Assembly: GCA_963582255.1 (NCBI GenBank)
Contig: CAUZRD010000044.1
Span: 1-13,748 of the forward strand
Origin: CAUZRD01 sp963582255
GTDB lineage: Bacteria > Pseudomonadota > Alphaproteobacteria > Rhizobiales > TMED25
DNA length: 13,748 bases
Reading direction: 5' to 3'
Positions 1-6,705 of the stretch are shown here, one piece after another; positions within the stretch are counted from its first letter, which is position 1, and each line of letters opens with the position of its first letter. The position numbers were made by a program, and so were the translations under genes. The notes under the pieces are model-generated. The model made no database searches and was not told the DNA's origin. It was given only the letters and a program-made list of their open reading frames with translations.

Positions 1-932
1 CCAATTTCTATGCAGTCGGTTCTTAAAATCAATCGGGCAGCGTCAATTTTAGCACTAGCTAGACCAATACGATGTTGGACATTCTGGAAATTACGCATTT
101 TTGAGCCGGTATAATTGGTGCTGCGGCTTTCAATCCACTCAACCATGCGCTCGAGAGCTGCTTGGGCTCCCCCAACTACACAGCCAGCCAGACCGCTAGC
201 GCCATAAGCCGACGTTGGAATCCTGTACATCGGATTTGAATTGGCATCGATGCCTCTGTATCGATGCCCTGCTCTCGATATTGCCATCGACTCAACGCGG
301 TGCTCTGGCACGAACAGATTGTCTGTTTTGCAAGTGCAACTCCCCGTGCCACGCATACCCATGGTGTGCCAGTCATCGATAATTTCATATTTACCTTCGG
401 GGACCAAGCACTGGACCCAATCAACGGGTTTGTCACCTTCCATGACGATAGCAGCAAGAATATGCCATCCGGCGCCGATGACACCGGAACAAAACGGCCA
501 TTGGCCGGAAAGGATGAAGCCTCCATCGACCTTGTGTGCGCGCCCGAATTGATAGGCAATCCCGGACGCAATCAGGGCGTCTGGATTATCTTCCCAGACA
601 TCACGCTGCGCCTGCTCTGAGAAAACTGACAGGGTACGGTGATGAGAGGCTAGATTTGCCACATTCCAGGCGACCGAACAGTCGCCCCTTGCAAGCATTT
701 CAGGAATATCTACCCAAGCGACAAACTCTAGTTCCATGCCCCCCCAATTACGCGGTTGCAGGAAGCGTAATAGGCCGGTGCGATGAAGCTCAGCCTCGAT
801 CGGAGCCGGCATGGAACGTTGCTCATCTGCGATGGCAGCATGTTCTTGCAATAGCGGAATTAATGCGCGGGCACGCTCAGTTGCCTCTTTAAGGGTAACC
901 TGGCTGAATTGATCGGACGCAGATCTAGCCAT
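1..932 (-). CDS. Acyl-CoA dehydrogenase-fold flavoenzyme, probable group D flavin monooxygenase (3' end outside window)
   Basis: The reading frame is open for 310 codons from ATG at 932 to the window edge, so the C-terminus (probably about 80 to 100 residues, judged from a family length near 390 to 400) is missing. The protein has the acyl-CoA dehydrogenase fold: a helical N-terminal part (about 1-120), a middle beta domain with SGQWPFCSG (142-150) and DDWHTMGMRGTGS (186-198), then the start of the C-terminal helical domain (about 245 on). The phrases W-x-F-x-SG and GMRGTGS are typical of two-component reduced-flavin monooxygenases of the HsaA/IacA type rather than true acyl-CoA dehydrogenases (family knowledge). 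Such enzymes hydroxylate aromatic or indolic substrates with FMNH2 or FADH2 from a separate reductase, and no reductase is in view. The start is backed by AAAAGGAC at 948-941, eight bases before ATG. It lies 32 bp after the cyclase gene in a probable operon. A dehydrogenase role remains possible. Confidence 0.88.
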   Translation of the reverse strand, partial: MARSASDQFSQVTLKEATERARALIPLLQEHAAIADEQRSMPAPIEAELHRTGLLRFLQPRNWGGMELEFVAWVDIPEMLARGDCSVAWNVANLASHHRTLSVFSEQAQRDVWEDNPDALIASGIAYQFGRAHKVDGGFILSGQWPFCSGVIGAGWHILAAIVMEGDKPVDWVQCLVPEGKYEIIDDWHTMGMRGTGSCTCKTDNLFVPEHRVESMAISRAGHRYRGIDANSNPMYRIPTSAYGASGLAGCVVGGAQAALERMVEWIESRSTNYTGSKMRNFQNVQHRIGLASAKIDAARLILRTDCIEI

Positions 933-964
933 AATATTTAGTCCTTTTGCGGCGAGATGTATGT

Positions 965-1651
965 CTAAAATCCGAAAACGGCAACTGCGCGGATTGGCGA
1001 GCCAGTACCCTCACGCCACTTCATCGGTAACCCGATAAACCGAAATTCACCGCGACCGATGAGAGCCTCCAGATTGCACAGGCTTTCCATGTGAGTGATG
1101 TCAAGTTCAAGGCAGGCTTTGTGTACCAGAGAGTTGATACTGCCGATCGGACCTGGCCGCATTGAGTCTATGCCAAAATGAACGATGTCCTGTTGTGCTA
1201 ACCATTCAGTTGCAGCAACATTAACGCCGGAATTATCGGTTGAATATGCCGACGTTGGAAACGTCCGCTCGTGATGGCCAGTGCAAAGCAGCACAGTCCC
1301 TTTCTTTGGTATCTGCACACCGGATGCTTCAACCGCTTTTTCAAGATCTTGAGGTGTAATTTCTTCTTTCGGCTTCTTGTGGCGTAGATCCAGGCAGATT
1401 CCAGGAACGATGCAGTTTTCTAATGGATATTCATTGATTGGAGTGCCGGTTTTTCCAAAATGACGGGGGGCATCGATGTGGGTACCGCCGTGGTCTGGCA
1501 TAGAGAAAAACATTACTGCATTGCCGTGGACATTGCCGGATTCGATAAATGCCTGATCATGATCCTTCCACACGCCGTGGATAATCGGAGGCTGCCCTGG
1601 ATAGGCGGGGGAGCGGTGATAAAGTTCCCTACTCAGATCAATTATTTCCAT
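965..1651 (-). CDS. Cyclase-family metal-dependent hydrolase (isatin hydrolase / kynurenine formamidase-like)
   Basis: A 228-residue protein of the cyclase family (PF04199 type), which opens cyclic or N-formyl amides using Mn2+ or Zn2+. The family motif HxGTHxDxPxH is present as HGGTHIDAPRH, with expected metal ligands at His54, His58, Asp60 and His64. The segment GHHERTFPT and the later HMESLCNLEAL also fit the family. Known members include KynB (N-formylkynurenine to kynurenine) and isatin hydrolase (isatin to isatinate). The overall look resembles the isatin hydrolase type slightly more, but I cannot separate them without an alignment. An in-frame ATG exists at 1690, but the ATG at 1651 is preferred because AAGGAAG (1665-1659) sits seven bases before it and the protein then begins MEIIDLS as in relatives. 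No signal peptide is seen, so it is cytoplasmic. It lies between the amidase (119 bp upstream) and the flavoenzyme (32 bp downstream), as expected for ring opening after oxidation. Confidence 0.9.
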   Translation of the reverse strand: MEIIDLSRELYHRSPAYPGQPPIIHGVWKDHDQAFIESGNVHGNAVMFFSMPDHGGTHIDAPRHFGKTGTPINEYPLENCIVPGICLDLRHKKPKEEITPQDLEKAVEASGVQIPKKGTVLLCTGHHERTFPTSAYSTDNSGVNVAATEWLAQQDIVHFGIDSMRPGPIGSINSLVHKACLELDITHMESLCNLEALIGRGEFRFIGLPMKWREGTGSPIRAVAVFGF

Positions 1652-1707
1652 GGTCTTTCTTCCTTTTGTATTCTGATGGTTCAGGTCCAATTTTTAGGTT
1701 GGTATAG

Positions 1708-1718
1708 ATTGTCACAAT
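1708..1718. promoter_or_regulatory. Perfect 11-bp palindrome ATTGTCACAAT, possible operator
   Basis: ATTGT-C-ACAAT is a perfect inverted repeat (5+1+5) in the 119-bp gap between the amidase and cyclase genes, 57 bp upstream of the cyclase start. TTGT/ACAA half-sites are common in operators of GntR/FadR-type regulators (general knowledge). No regulator gene is in the window, so the binding protein is unknown. Its place suggests the cyclase and flavoenzyme genes may have an internal control point, but no convincing -35/-10 pair lies beside it. Confidence 0.35.
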
Positions 1719-1770
1719 AATCATGTTGGCTACGCGCGTCGATTACTTAGGGTTGCTGGAGGATTGTTAG

Positions 1771-3192
1771 TCAATGTGTGAGGTCTGGTGCAAAAAGCCT
1801 ATCCTGTGAAGTTTCTAATGCTTGCCCGATACGCAGCACATTATCTTCGCGCCAGCGGCCAGCAGATATTTGAACCGACATGGGCATACCGGATGCATTT
1901 AGTCCCATCGGCATGACCAGGGCTGGACAGCCGGTCACATTGTGGCAGGATAGGAACGGGCGGTGGAGTTGATCCAGAAAATTGTACGGTTTCCCGTTAA
2001 TATCAATGCTTAGTGTTTTGATGGGAGGGGCAGTGAAGGGTATGGACGGGGAGATCATCGCGTCGGCACCTGCAAAAAACTCCTCCACTTCACGGATAAG
2101 TAAGCTTCGTGCACGCAGTGCCCGGACATAATCGTCGGTCTTGATTTTGAGAGACCATTCGATGCGGTGGAGCACGTCAGCTTCAAAACTATTAGGGTCG
2201 CGTTCATAAAGTGGGCGGTGGACCTCGGAAAACTCTGGACCGGCTATCTGACGAAATAATGTGTGAAAGCGCTCAGGATCTGGGAAGTGGCGGGTTTCAA
2301 CTTTGGCGCCAAGGTCGATGAGTGTCGCTATAACGCGCTCAAAAGCTTTGGAAATATCGTTGTCTATCTCTTTGTTCTGGTTGAAGTCGGGAGAAATAAT
2401 GATGGTCGCGCCGTTTACACCCTTATCGATGGTAGCTAGATAGTCGGGCACGGGCCGGTTGCTAGAATGCGATTCAAGTGGGTCGTAGCCTGCTAGTACT
2501 TGCAGCATGAGCGCGGCATCGGCCACTTCTGAAGACATTGGGCCCGGATGATCAAAGGTTGGTGCGTTGGGGCAAATCCCGCGCAGGGAAATGCGCCCAT
2601 GTGTTGGTTTCAGGCCAACAATGCCACACAGGGCTGCCGGTGTTCGGATGGAGCCGCCGGTATCTGTGCCGAGAGCTAATGGACACATGCCGCTGGCAAT
2701 AGCCGCAGCTGATCCACCGCTCGATCCACCGACTGTGCGGCTCGGATCCCATGGGTTTTTTGATGTGCCAAAATGCTGGTTAATTGTTGTTGAGGCCGCA
2801 GCCCACTGATGGGTGTTAGTCTTGCCGAGTAGTATCGCGCCGGCATTGGTTAAAGACGAGATGCAGTGGGCATCGCGCACCGGTACGTTGTTTTCGCAGA
2901 CTTTGGCGCCATTGGTGGTTCGAATGCCCGCTGTTTCTATGATGTCCTTGGCGCCGTAAGGTAATCCATGAAGTGGTCCGCGCCATTCGCCAGCCATGAT
3001 TTCTTTTTCGGCTTTCTTTGCATCCTTTCGCGCGCGCTCCGGAGTGACCAAGACAAATCCAAAATAGTGCTCGTTCTGTTCGTCAATACGGGAGAGAAAG
3101 GCGTCAGTTACCTCTACTGGAGAGAGTTTCTTGGTGCGTATTGCTGTGGAAAGCGCGGACGCGCTCATCGTGTAAATAGATTTATAAGACAT
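1771..3192 (-). CDS. Amidase-signature family hydrolase
   Basis: A complete 473-residue amidase-signature enzyme, a Ser-cisSer-Lys hydrolase of carboxamides. The catalytic triad can be read directly: Lys82 in YGAKDII, cis-Ser157 in the GGSSGGS motif (155-161), and the nucleophile Ser181 in DTGGSIR. Spacing Lys to Ser to Ser is 75 and 24 residues, matching FAAH (142, 217, 241). It also resembles the GatA fold, but nothing in context (no gatB or gatC) suggests tRNA amidation, and the C-terminal part is shorter than in fatty acid amide hydrolases. The ATG at 3192 follows a GGAG nine bases upstream. It is probably the first gene of the minus-strand operon with the cyclase and the flavoenzyme, and diverges from rplS. 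A TTGACA promoter with a palindrome lies upstream. The substrate is unknown; the context favours an amide in N-heterocycle or aryl-amide breakdown. IacH of indole-acetate catabolism is also an amidase-family member, but orthology is not shown. Confidence 0.93.
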   Translation of the reverse strand: MSYKSIYTMSASALSTAIRTKKLSPVEVTDAFLSRIDEQNEHYFGFVLVTPERARKDAKKAEKEIMAGEWRGPLHGLPYGAKDIIETAGIRTTNGAKVCENNVPVRDAHCISSLTNAGAILLGKTNTHQWAAASTTINQHFGTSKNPWDPSRTVGGSSGGSAAAIASGMCPLALGTDTGGSIRTPAALCGIVGLKPTHGRISLRGICPNAPTFDHPGPMSSEVADAALMLQVLAGYDPLESHSSNRPVPDYLATIDKGVNGATIIISPDFNQNKEIDNDISKAFERVIATLIDLGAKVETRHFPDPERFHTLFRQIAGPEFSEVHRPLYERDPNSFEADVLHRIEWSLKIKTDDYVRALRARSLLIREVEEFFAGADAMISPSIPFTAPPIKTLSIDINGKPYNFLDQLHRPFLSCHNVTGCPALVMPMGLNASGMPMSVQISAGRWREDNVLRIGQALETSQDRLFAPDLTH

Positions 3193-3258
3193 GAGGGCTG
3201 CTCCGGCTTCGGTTTATTAAAAAACTCAACCATTGACGTGTTACACTTTGGAGACAGA

Positions 3259-3287
3259 ATTCTGAGGTGACGCGATGTTCCTGTCAA
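3259..3287 (-). promoter_or_regulatory. Candidate sigma-70 promoter for the amidase operon
   Basis: On the minus strand a perfect -35 box TTGACA (3287-3282) is followed by a 17-bp spacer and CAGAAT (3264-3259), which matches 4 of 6 positions of the -10 consensus. The start of transcription would fall near 3252, giving a leader of about 60 bases before the amidase ATG at 3192. The perfect -35 and ideal spacing make this the best promoter in the window, although the weak -10 suggests it may need an activator. Confidence 0.5.
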
Positions 3288-3304
3288 TTCAACCATAGGT
3301 TGAA
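3288..3304. promoter_or_regulatory. Perfect 7+3+7 palindrome abutting the -35 box, probable operator
   Basis: TTCAACC-ATA-GGTTGAA is a perfect inverted repeat with a 3-bp centre. It ends exactly where the minus-strand -35 box TTGACA begins, with no base between them. It is not followed by a T-run in either direction and lies between divergent genes, so a protein-binding site is more likely than a terminator. A site just upstream of -35 fits a class II activator or a repressor that covers the -35 box. The regulator is not encoded in the window. Confidence 0.5.
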
Positions 3305-3367
3305 CCGGGATGATATTACCTCATACAAAATTATTGACGTCACCGGGTCTTGGTCCTGCCATGGCCA

Positions 3368-3396
3368 TCGACAAGGGATGGTAAATAAGCTATTGT
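3368..3396 (+). promoter_or_regulatory. Candidate promoter for rplS
   Basis: TCGACA (3368-3373, 5 of 6 to the -35 consensus) is followed by exactly 17 bp and then TATTGT (3391-3396, 4 of 6 to the -10 consensus). Transcription would start near 3403, giving a leader of about 85 bases before the rplS ATG at 3489. A separate promoter is needed because no gene of the usual rpsP-rimM-trmD-rplS transcript lies upstream on this strand. Confidence 0.38.
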
Positions 3397-3488
3397 AGGC
3401 GATTATTTTGACGGATCATACGGGAGCAGCGTCAATAACGCGGCCTAAGTATGACTGTTTTTTCACTATGTTTCGAGGTCGAGAAACA

Positions 3489-3980
3489 ATGAACGTTATC
3501 GAACAGCTCGAGGCCGAGCAGATGGCGGATCTTTCCGCCAAGCGTGAGACACCAGAATTTTCTCCCGGTGATACGGTCCAGGTTAATGTATGGGTGCGCG
3601 AGGGTAGCCGTGAGCGTGTGCAGGCCTATGAAGGTGTTGTGATCGCGCGGTCTGGCGCGGGCCTAAATGAGAGTTTTACCGTACGAAAGATCTCCTATGG
3701 TGAGGGGGTTGAACGCGTATTTCCGGTCTATTCCCCGATGATTGATTCTATAAAGGTGATCCGCCGGGGTAAGGTGCGCAGAGCAAAGCTTTATTATCTG
3801 CGCGGTTTGCGCGGGAAATCGGCCCGCATTGCTGAGAAAGTTGATCCTAACCGCGGTAAGAAGAAAGCTTTGATCCAGGCTAAATCATTGATGGCCAAGA
3901 CAGCTGTTGATGAAGTGCCAGTAGATCTGGGCGAGGGCGCTTTGAGCGCCGAAGATACGCCAGCACAAAAATCCGAATAA
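3489..3980 (+). CDS. rplS: 50S ribosomal protein L19
   Basis: A 163-residue L19, a structural protein of the large ribosomal subunit near the 30S interface. The conserved core is residues 1-115: MNVIEQLE at the start, FSPGDTVQVNVWV, then RVQAYEGVVIAR, SFTVRKISYGEGVERVFP, IDSIKVIRRGKVRRAKLYYLR and LRGKSARI. After about residue 118 comes an extra tail of about 45 residues, first Lys-rich and then acidic. Enterobacterial L19 is about 115 residues, while tails like this are common in alphaproteobacteria. The frame extends upstream to 3408, but the ATG at 3489 is chosen because the family begins there and GAGG lies just upstream. In most alphaproteobacteria trmD precedes this gene; here a divergent catabolic operon does. 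An M42 peptidase gene follows after 108 bp, then leuC and leuD. Confidence 0.97.
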   Translation: MNVIEQLEAEQMADLSAKRETPEFSPGDTVQVNVWVREGSRERVQAYEGVVIARSGAGLNESFTVRKISYGEGVERVFPVYSPMIDSIKVIRRGKVRRAKLYYLRGLRGKSARIAEKVDPNRGKKKALIQAKSLMAKTAVDEVPVDLGEGALSAEDTPAQKSE

Positions 3981-4007
3981 ACACTCGGTGCGCGGCCTTG
4001 TTAAACG

Positions 4008-4025
4008 GCGGGGTTATTTCTCCGC
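4008..4025 (+). terminator. Weak hairpin after rplS
   Basis: GCGGGG (4008-4013) can pair with CTCCGC (4020-4025) around a TTATTT loop, giving a six-base-pair stem with one G-U pair, 28 bases after the rplS stop. Only two T residues follow directly, and a TTTTT run comes later, near 4040. This is therefore a partial or weak intrinsic terminator, or an mRNA 3'-end stabiliser, at best. Confidence 0.3.
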
Positions 4026-4088
4026 TTGATGCATTGCGATGTTTTTATGCCATCAATTGATACAGCAAGTTGCGTGGAGTTTTGTCCA

Positions 4089-5150
4089 ATGAACATCGAT
4101 CTACTAAAACGCCTTTGTGAAACGCCGGGCGTTTCTGGTCGGGAAGACCGTGTTCGTGAACTGATCAAGTCGGAGATCGATGGGTTGTTCGATCACGTCG
4201 AAGTCGATGCTATGGGCTCACTACTGTGTCGGCGGGATCCGCGCACGGGGAGAAAACCTAAGACCAAAACGGAATTAAAGCCGGTCAAAGTCATGCTGCT
4301 TTGTCATATGGATGAGATTGGTTTCTTGGTCAGTCACGTGAGCGAGATGGGTCATATTTATGTTCATCCAGTTGGTGGGTTTGATCAGCGAAATTTGTTT
4401 TCGCGCCGTGTGCTGGTGTGTACCGAAAGGGGCGATTTTAAGGGTGTGATGAACCCCGCGGGGAAGCCTGTGCATATTCAAGCACCAGAAGATCGTAAGA
4501 AAGTACCTGAAATATCAGGATTTTTTATTGATATTGGGCTTGGGGATAAAACCCGAAAGCATATTCGCGTTGGCGATTATGTGGTGATGGATGAGCCGCT
4601 AGTAGAGATGGGCGATAAAATTGTCTCCAAGGCGCTCGATAATCGTATTGCCTGTTGGCTCGGCATTGAGGTGATCCGAAAAATTGCCGCTGACAAAGCT
4701 AAACACGGTGCTGAAATCCATGTGGTGTTTACCTGTCAAGAAGAGGTCGGCCTACGCGGCGCTCGGACGGCTACTTTCGCCATCCAACCTGATATTGGGC
4801 TTGGTATAGACACCACGCTTGCTTGTGATACTCCTGGCGTTGGTGAGCCTGAGCAGGTGACGGTACAGGGCCGGGGGTTTGGGCTGCATGTGAAGGATTC
4901 CTCGTTCATTGCCGATGCCCGGTTAGTTGCCGAATTTGAAGAACTTGCCGAGAAGAACGAGATACCATTCCAGCGTACCATGCTGGCACGCGGCGGGCAG
5001 GACGGCGCGGCCGCGCAACAGTCAGCCGCGGGTGCGCGCGCAGTTGGAATTGTAGTCGGAACCCGCTATATTCATACTGTGACTGAGATGATTCACACGT
5101 CTGATCTTATTGCCGCACGCGATATTCTTGCAGTATATCTTTCGCAGTAA
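4089..5150 (+). CDS. M42-family metallo-aminopeptidase (glutamyl aminopeptidase/endoglucanase M-like)
   Basis: A 353-residue M42 peptidase, the TET-type family of dinuclear-metal aminopeptidases that trim cytosolic peptides and often assemble as dodecamers. The expected metal ligands are all present: His73 in LLCHMDEIGF, Asp184 in KALDNRIA, Glu219 in CQEEVGLRGA, Asp241 in GIDTT and His329 in GTRYIHT. The catalytic Glu is 218 and the supporting Asp is 75. The usual GGTDA-like motif reads GGQDGAA (302-308), a small variation. Length fits the family (about 340 to 370). The frame extends back to 4026, but the ATG at 4089 is preferred because the family begins with a LLKRLCETPGVSGRED-like segment and GGAG lies about nine bases upstream. 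It sits between rplS and leuC with gaps of about 107 bp on each side. Its presence there is not the standard arrangement, and no functional link to leucine synthesis is evident. Members are often mislabelled as cellulases. Confidence 0.93.
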   Translation: MNIDLLKRLCETPGVSGREDRVRELIKSEIDGLFDHVEVDAMGSLLCRRDPRTGRKPKTKTELKPVKVMLLCHMDEIGFLVSHVSEMGHIYVHPVGGFDQRNLFSRRVLVCTERGDFKGVMNPAGKPVHIQAPEDRKKVPEISGFFIDIGLGDKTRKHIRVGDYVVMDEPLVEMGDKIVSKALDNRIACWLGIEVIRKIAADKAKHGAEIHVVFTCQEEVGLRGARTATFAIQPDIGLGIDTTLACDTPGVGEPEQVTVQGRGFGLHVKDSSFIADARLVAEFEELAEKNEIPFQRTMLARGGQDGAAAQQSAAGARAVGIVVGTRYIHTVTEMIHTSDLIAARDILAVYLSQ

Positions 5151-5185
5151 TACCCGATAGTGGCGAGTGTTTTGATGCTGGGAGC

Positions 5186-5215
5186 TTGACCGGACGACGT
5201 CTCCCGTCGCATATC
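5186..5215 (+). promoter_or_regulatory. Weak promoter candidate upstream of leuC
   Basis: TTGACC (5186-5191, 5 of 6 to -35) is followed after 18 bp by CATATC (5210-5215), a poor -10. The gap between the M42 gene and leuC is 106 bp and also holds a small hairpin (CGACG 5195-5199 with CGTCG 5205-5209). Start of leuC transcription here is plausible but not well supported. Confidence 0.22.
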
Positions 5216-5220
5216 TGCCG

Positions 5221-5236
5221 TTAATTAATCAATTAA
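5221..5236. repeat. A/T-only inverted repeat upstream of leuC
   Basis: TTAATT (5221-5226) and AATTAA (5231-5236) form a perfect 6-bp inverted repeat around AATC, ending 20 bp before the leuC ATG. The patch is strikingly AT-rich compared with its surroundings. It could be an operator or just an AT-rich translation-initiation region; nothing in the sequence decides between these. Confidence 0.3.
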
Positions 5237-5256
5237 ATACCGGACAGATGATTCCC

Positions 5257-6663
5257 ATGACGGCACCAAAAACGCTTTACGACAAAATCTGGAATGATCA
5301 TTTGGTACATCAGGCCGATGATGGCACATGCCTTGTCTATATTGACCGGCATCTGATCCATGAGGTGACCAGTCCGCAAGCCTTTGAAGGATTGCGGATT
5401 GCCAAGCGCAAGGTGCATGCGCCATCGCGCACGTTGGCTGTTGTTGATCATAATGTGCCGACGACGGATCGCTCCAAAGGTATAGATGATGAGGAATCGC
5501 GCATCCAGGTAGAAGCGTTGGCGAAGAACTGCGCCGATTTTGGTGTTGAGTATTTCAACGAGCTTGATCCGCGACAGGGTATTGTCCATGTGATTGGACC
5601 GGAGCAGGGGTTTACTCTTCCCGGTACGACTATCATGTGCGGCGATAGTCATACGTCCACCCATGGGGCATTTGGTGCGCTGGCTATGGGTATAGGCACC
5701 TCGGAAGTTGAGCACATTCTTGCCACCCAGACTTTAATTCAGAAAAAGGCCAACAACCTTCGGGTTGTGGTTGATGGCAAGACACCTGATGGTGTTGGCG
5801 CTAAGGACATCATTCTTGCCATCATTGGTGAGATCGGCGCCGGCGGTGGCACCAATCATGTGATAGAATATTGCGGTAACGCGATAGAAGCGCTCTCGAT
5901 GGAGGGGCGTATGACAGTATGTAATATGTCGATTGAGGGCGGTGCGCGCGCCGGTCTTATCGCGCCGGATGAGACAACCTATGCTTATATGGAAGGTCGT
6001 CCGCGCGCTCCTAAGGGAGCGGAGTGGGATCTGGCGAGGAGATATTGGGAAAGCTTGCCAAGTGATGGGGGCGCCGAGTTCGATCGGGAAGTGTATATTA
6101 ATGGAGCTAATCTTCCGCCTATTGTTACCTGGGGAACCAGTCCGGAAGATGTGGCGTCAGTGACTAGTGTTATCCCTAATCCGGATGATATTGATGATGA
6201 AAGCCGGCGGGCAACGAAAAAGTTGGCTCTTGAATATATGGGGCTGACGGCGGGGACGCGGATCACCGACATCAATGTCGACCGCGTGTTTATCGGATCC
6301 TGCACCAATGGTCGGATTGAAGATTTGCGGGCTGCTGCGTCAATAGTTGTGGGTAAGACCGTCAATGGCAATGTCAATGCGTTGGTGGTGCCGGGCTCGG
6401 GGCTTGTTAAAGCGCAGGCTGAATCGGAAGGACTCGACAAAATATTCATTGATGCAGGGTTTGAATGGCGCGAGCCTGGTTGTTCTATGTGCCTAGCGAT
6501 GAATCCGGACAAACTAGAGCCGGGAGAGCGCTGCGCATCGACATCTAATCGCAATTTTGAAGGACGGCAGGGCTTCAAGGGTCGTACGCATCTCGTTTCG
6601 CCAATTATGGCGGCGGCAGCAGCTATTGCGGGTCGCTTTGTCGACGTGCGCGAGCTCGATTAG
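5257..6663 (+). CDS. leuC: 3-isopropylmalate dehydratase large subunit
   Basis: A 468-residue LeuC, the [4Fe-4S] aconitase-family subunit that, with LeuD, converts 2-isopropylmalate to 3-isopropylmalate in leucine synthesis. Recognisable segments are KTLYDKIWNDHLV at the N-terminus, MCGDSHTSTHGAFGALAMGIGTSEVEH in the middle, and the cluster ligands Cys349 (FIGSCTNGR) and Cys409/Cys412 (GCSMCLAMNPD). Length matches the family (about 466 to 472). An ATG at 5248 is in frame, but the ATG at 5257 is chosen: GGAC at 5242-5245 is too close to the first ATG and better spaced for the second, and MTAPKTLYDKIW matches the usual N-terminus. leuD follows after 42 bp, and the two are surely co-transcribed. 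The gene is intact with no odd features. Confidence 0.98.
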   Translation: MTAPKTLYDKIWNDHLVHQADDGTCLVYIDRHLIHEVTSPQAFEGLRIAKRKVHAPSRTLAVVDHNVPTTDRSKGIDDEESRIQVEALAKNCADFGVEYFNELDPRQGIVHVIGPEQGFTLPGTTIMCGDSHTSTHGAFGALAMGIGTSEVEHILATQTLIQKKANNLRVVVDGKTPDGVGAKDIILAIIGEIGAGGGTNHVIEYCGNAIEALSMEGRMTVCNMSIEGGARAGLIAPDETTYAYMEGRPRAPKGAEWDLARRYWESLPSDGGAEFDREVYINGANLPPIVTWGTSPEDVASVTSVIPNPDDIDDESRRATKKLALEYMGLTAGTRITDINVDRVFIGSCTNGRIEDLRAAASIVVGKTVNGNVNALVVPGSGLVKAQAESEGLDKIFIDAGFEWREPGCSMCLAMNPDKLEPGERCASTSNRNFEGRQGFKGRTHLVSPIMAAAAAIAGRFVDVRELD

Positions 6664-6705
6664 GAACCGCCGAGACACACGACCACGTGACCAAGGAATT
6701 TGATA

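Noticed and set aside
176..571. 131-residue minus-strand frame
   Set aside because: It overlaps, in another frame, the 932-1 flavoenzyme reading frame, whose product has clear acyl-CoA dehydrogenase-fold motifs. The 131-residue product shows none.
1771..3192. GatA, subunit A of the Glu-tRNA amidotransferase
   Set aside because: The amidase signature is shared, but gatB and gatC are absent, and the neighbours are catabolic enzymes.
4089..5150. Endoglucanase / cellulase function
   Set aside because: M42 proteins are sometimes labelled cellulase M, but the metal ligands and catalytic Glu are those of an aminopeptidase and no glycosidase feature is seen.
5985..6578. 197-residue minus-strand frame opposite leuC
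   Set aside because: It is a shadow of leuC; the composition reflects complementary codons and no domain is visible.
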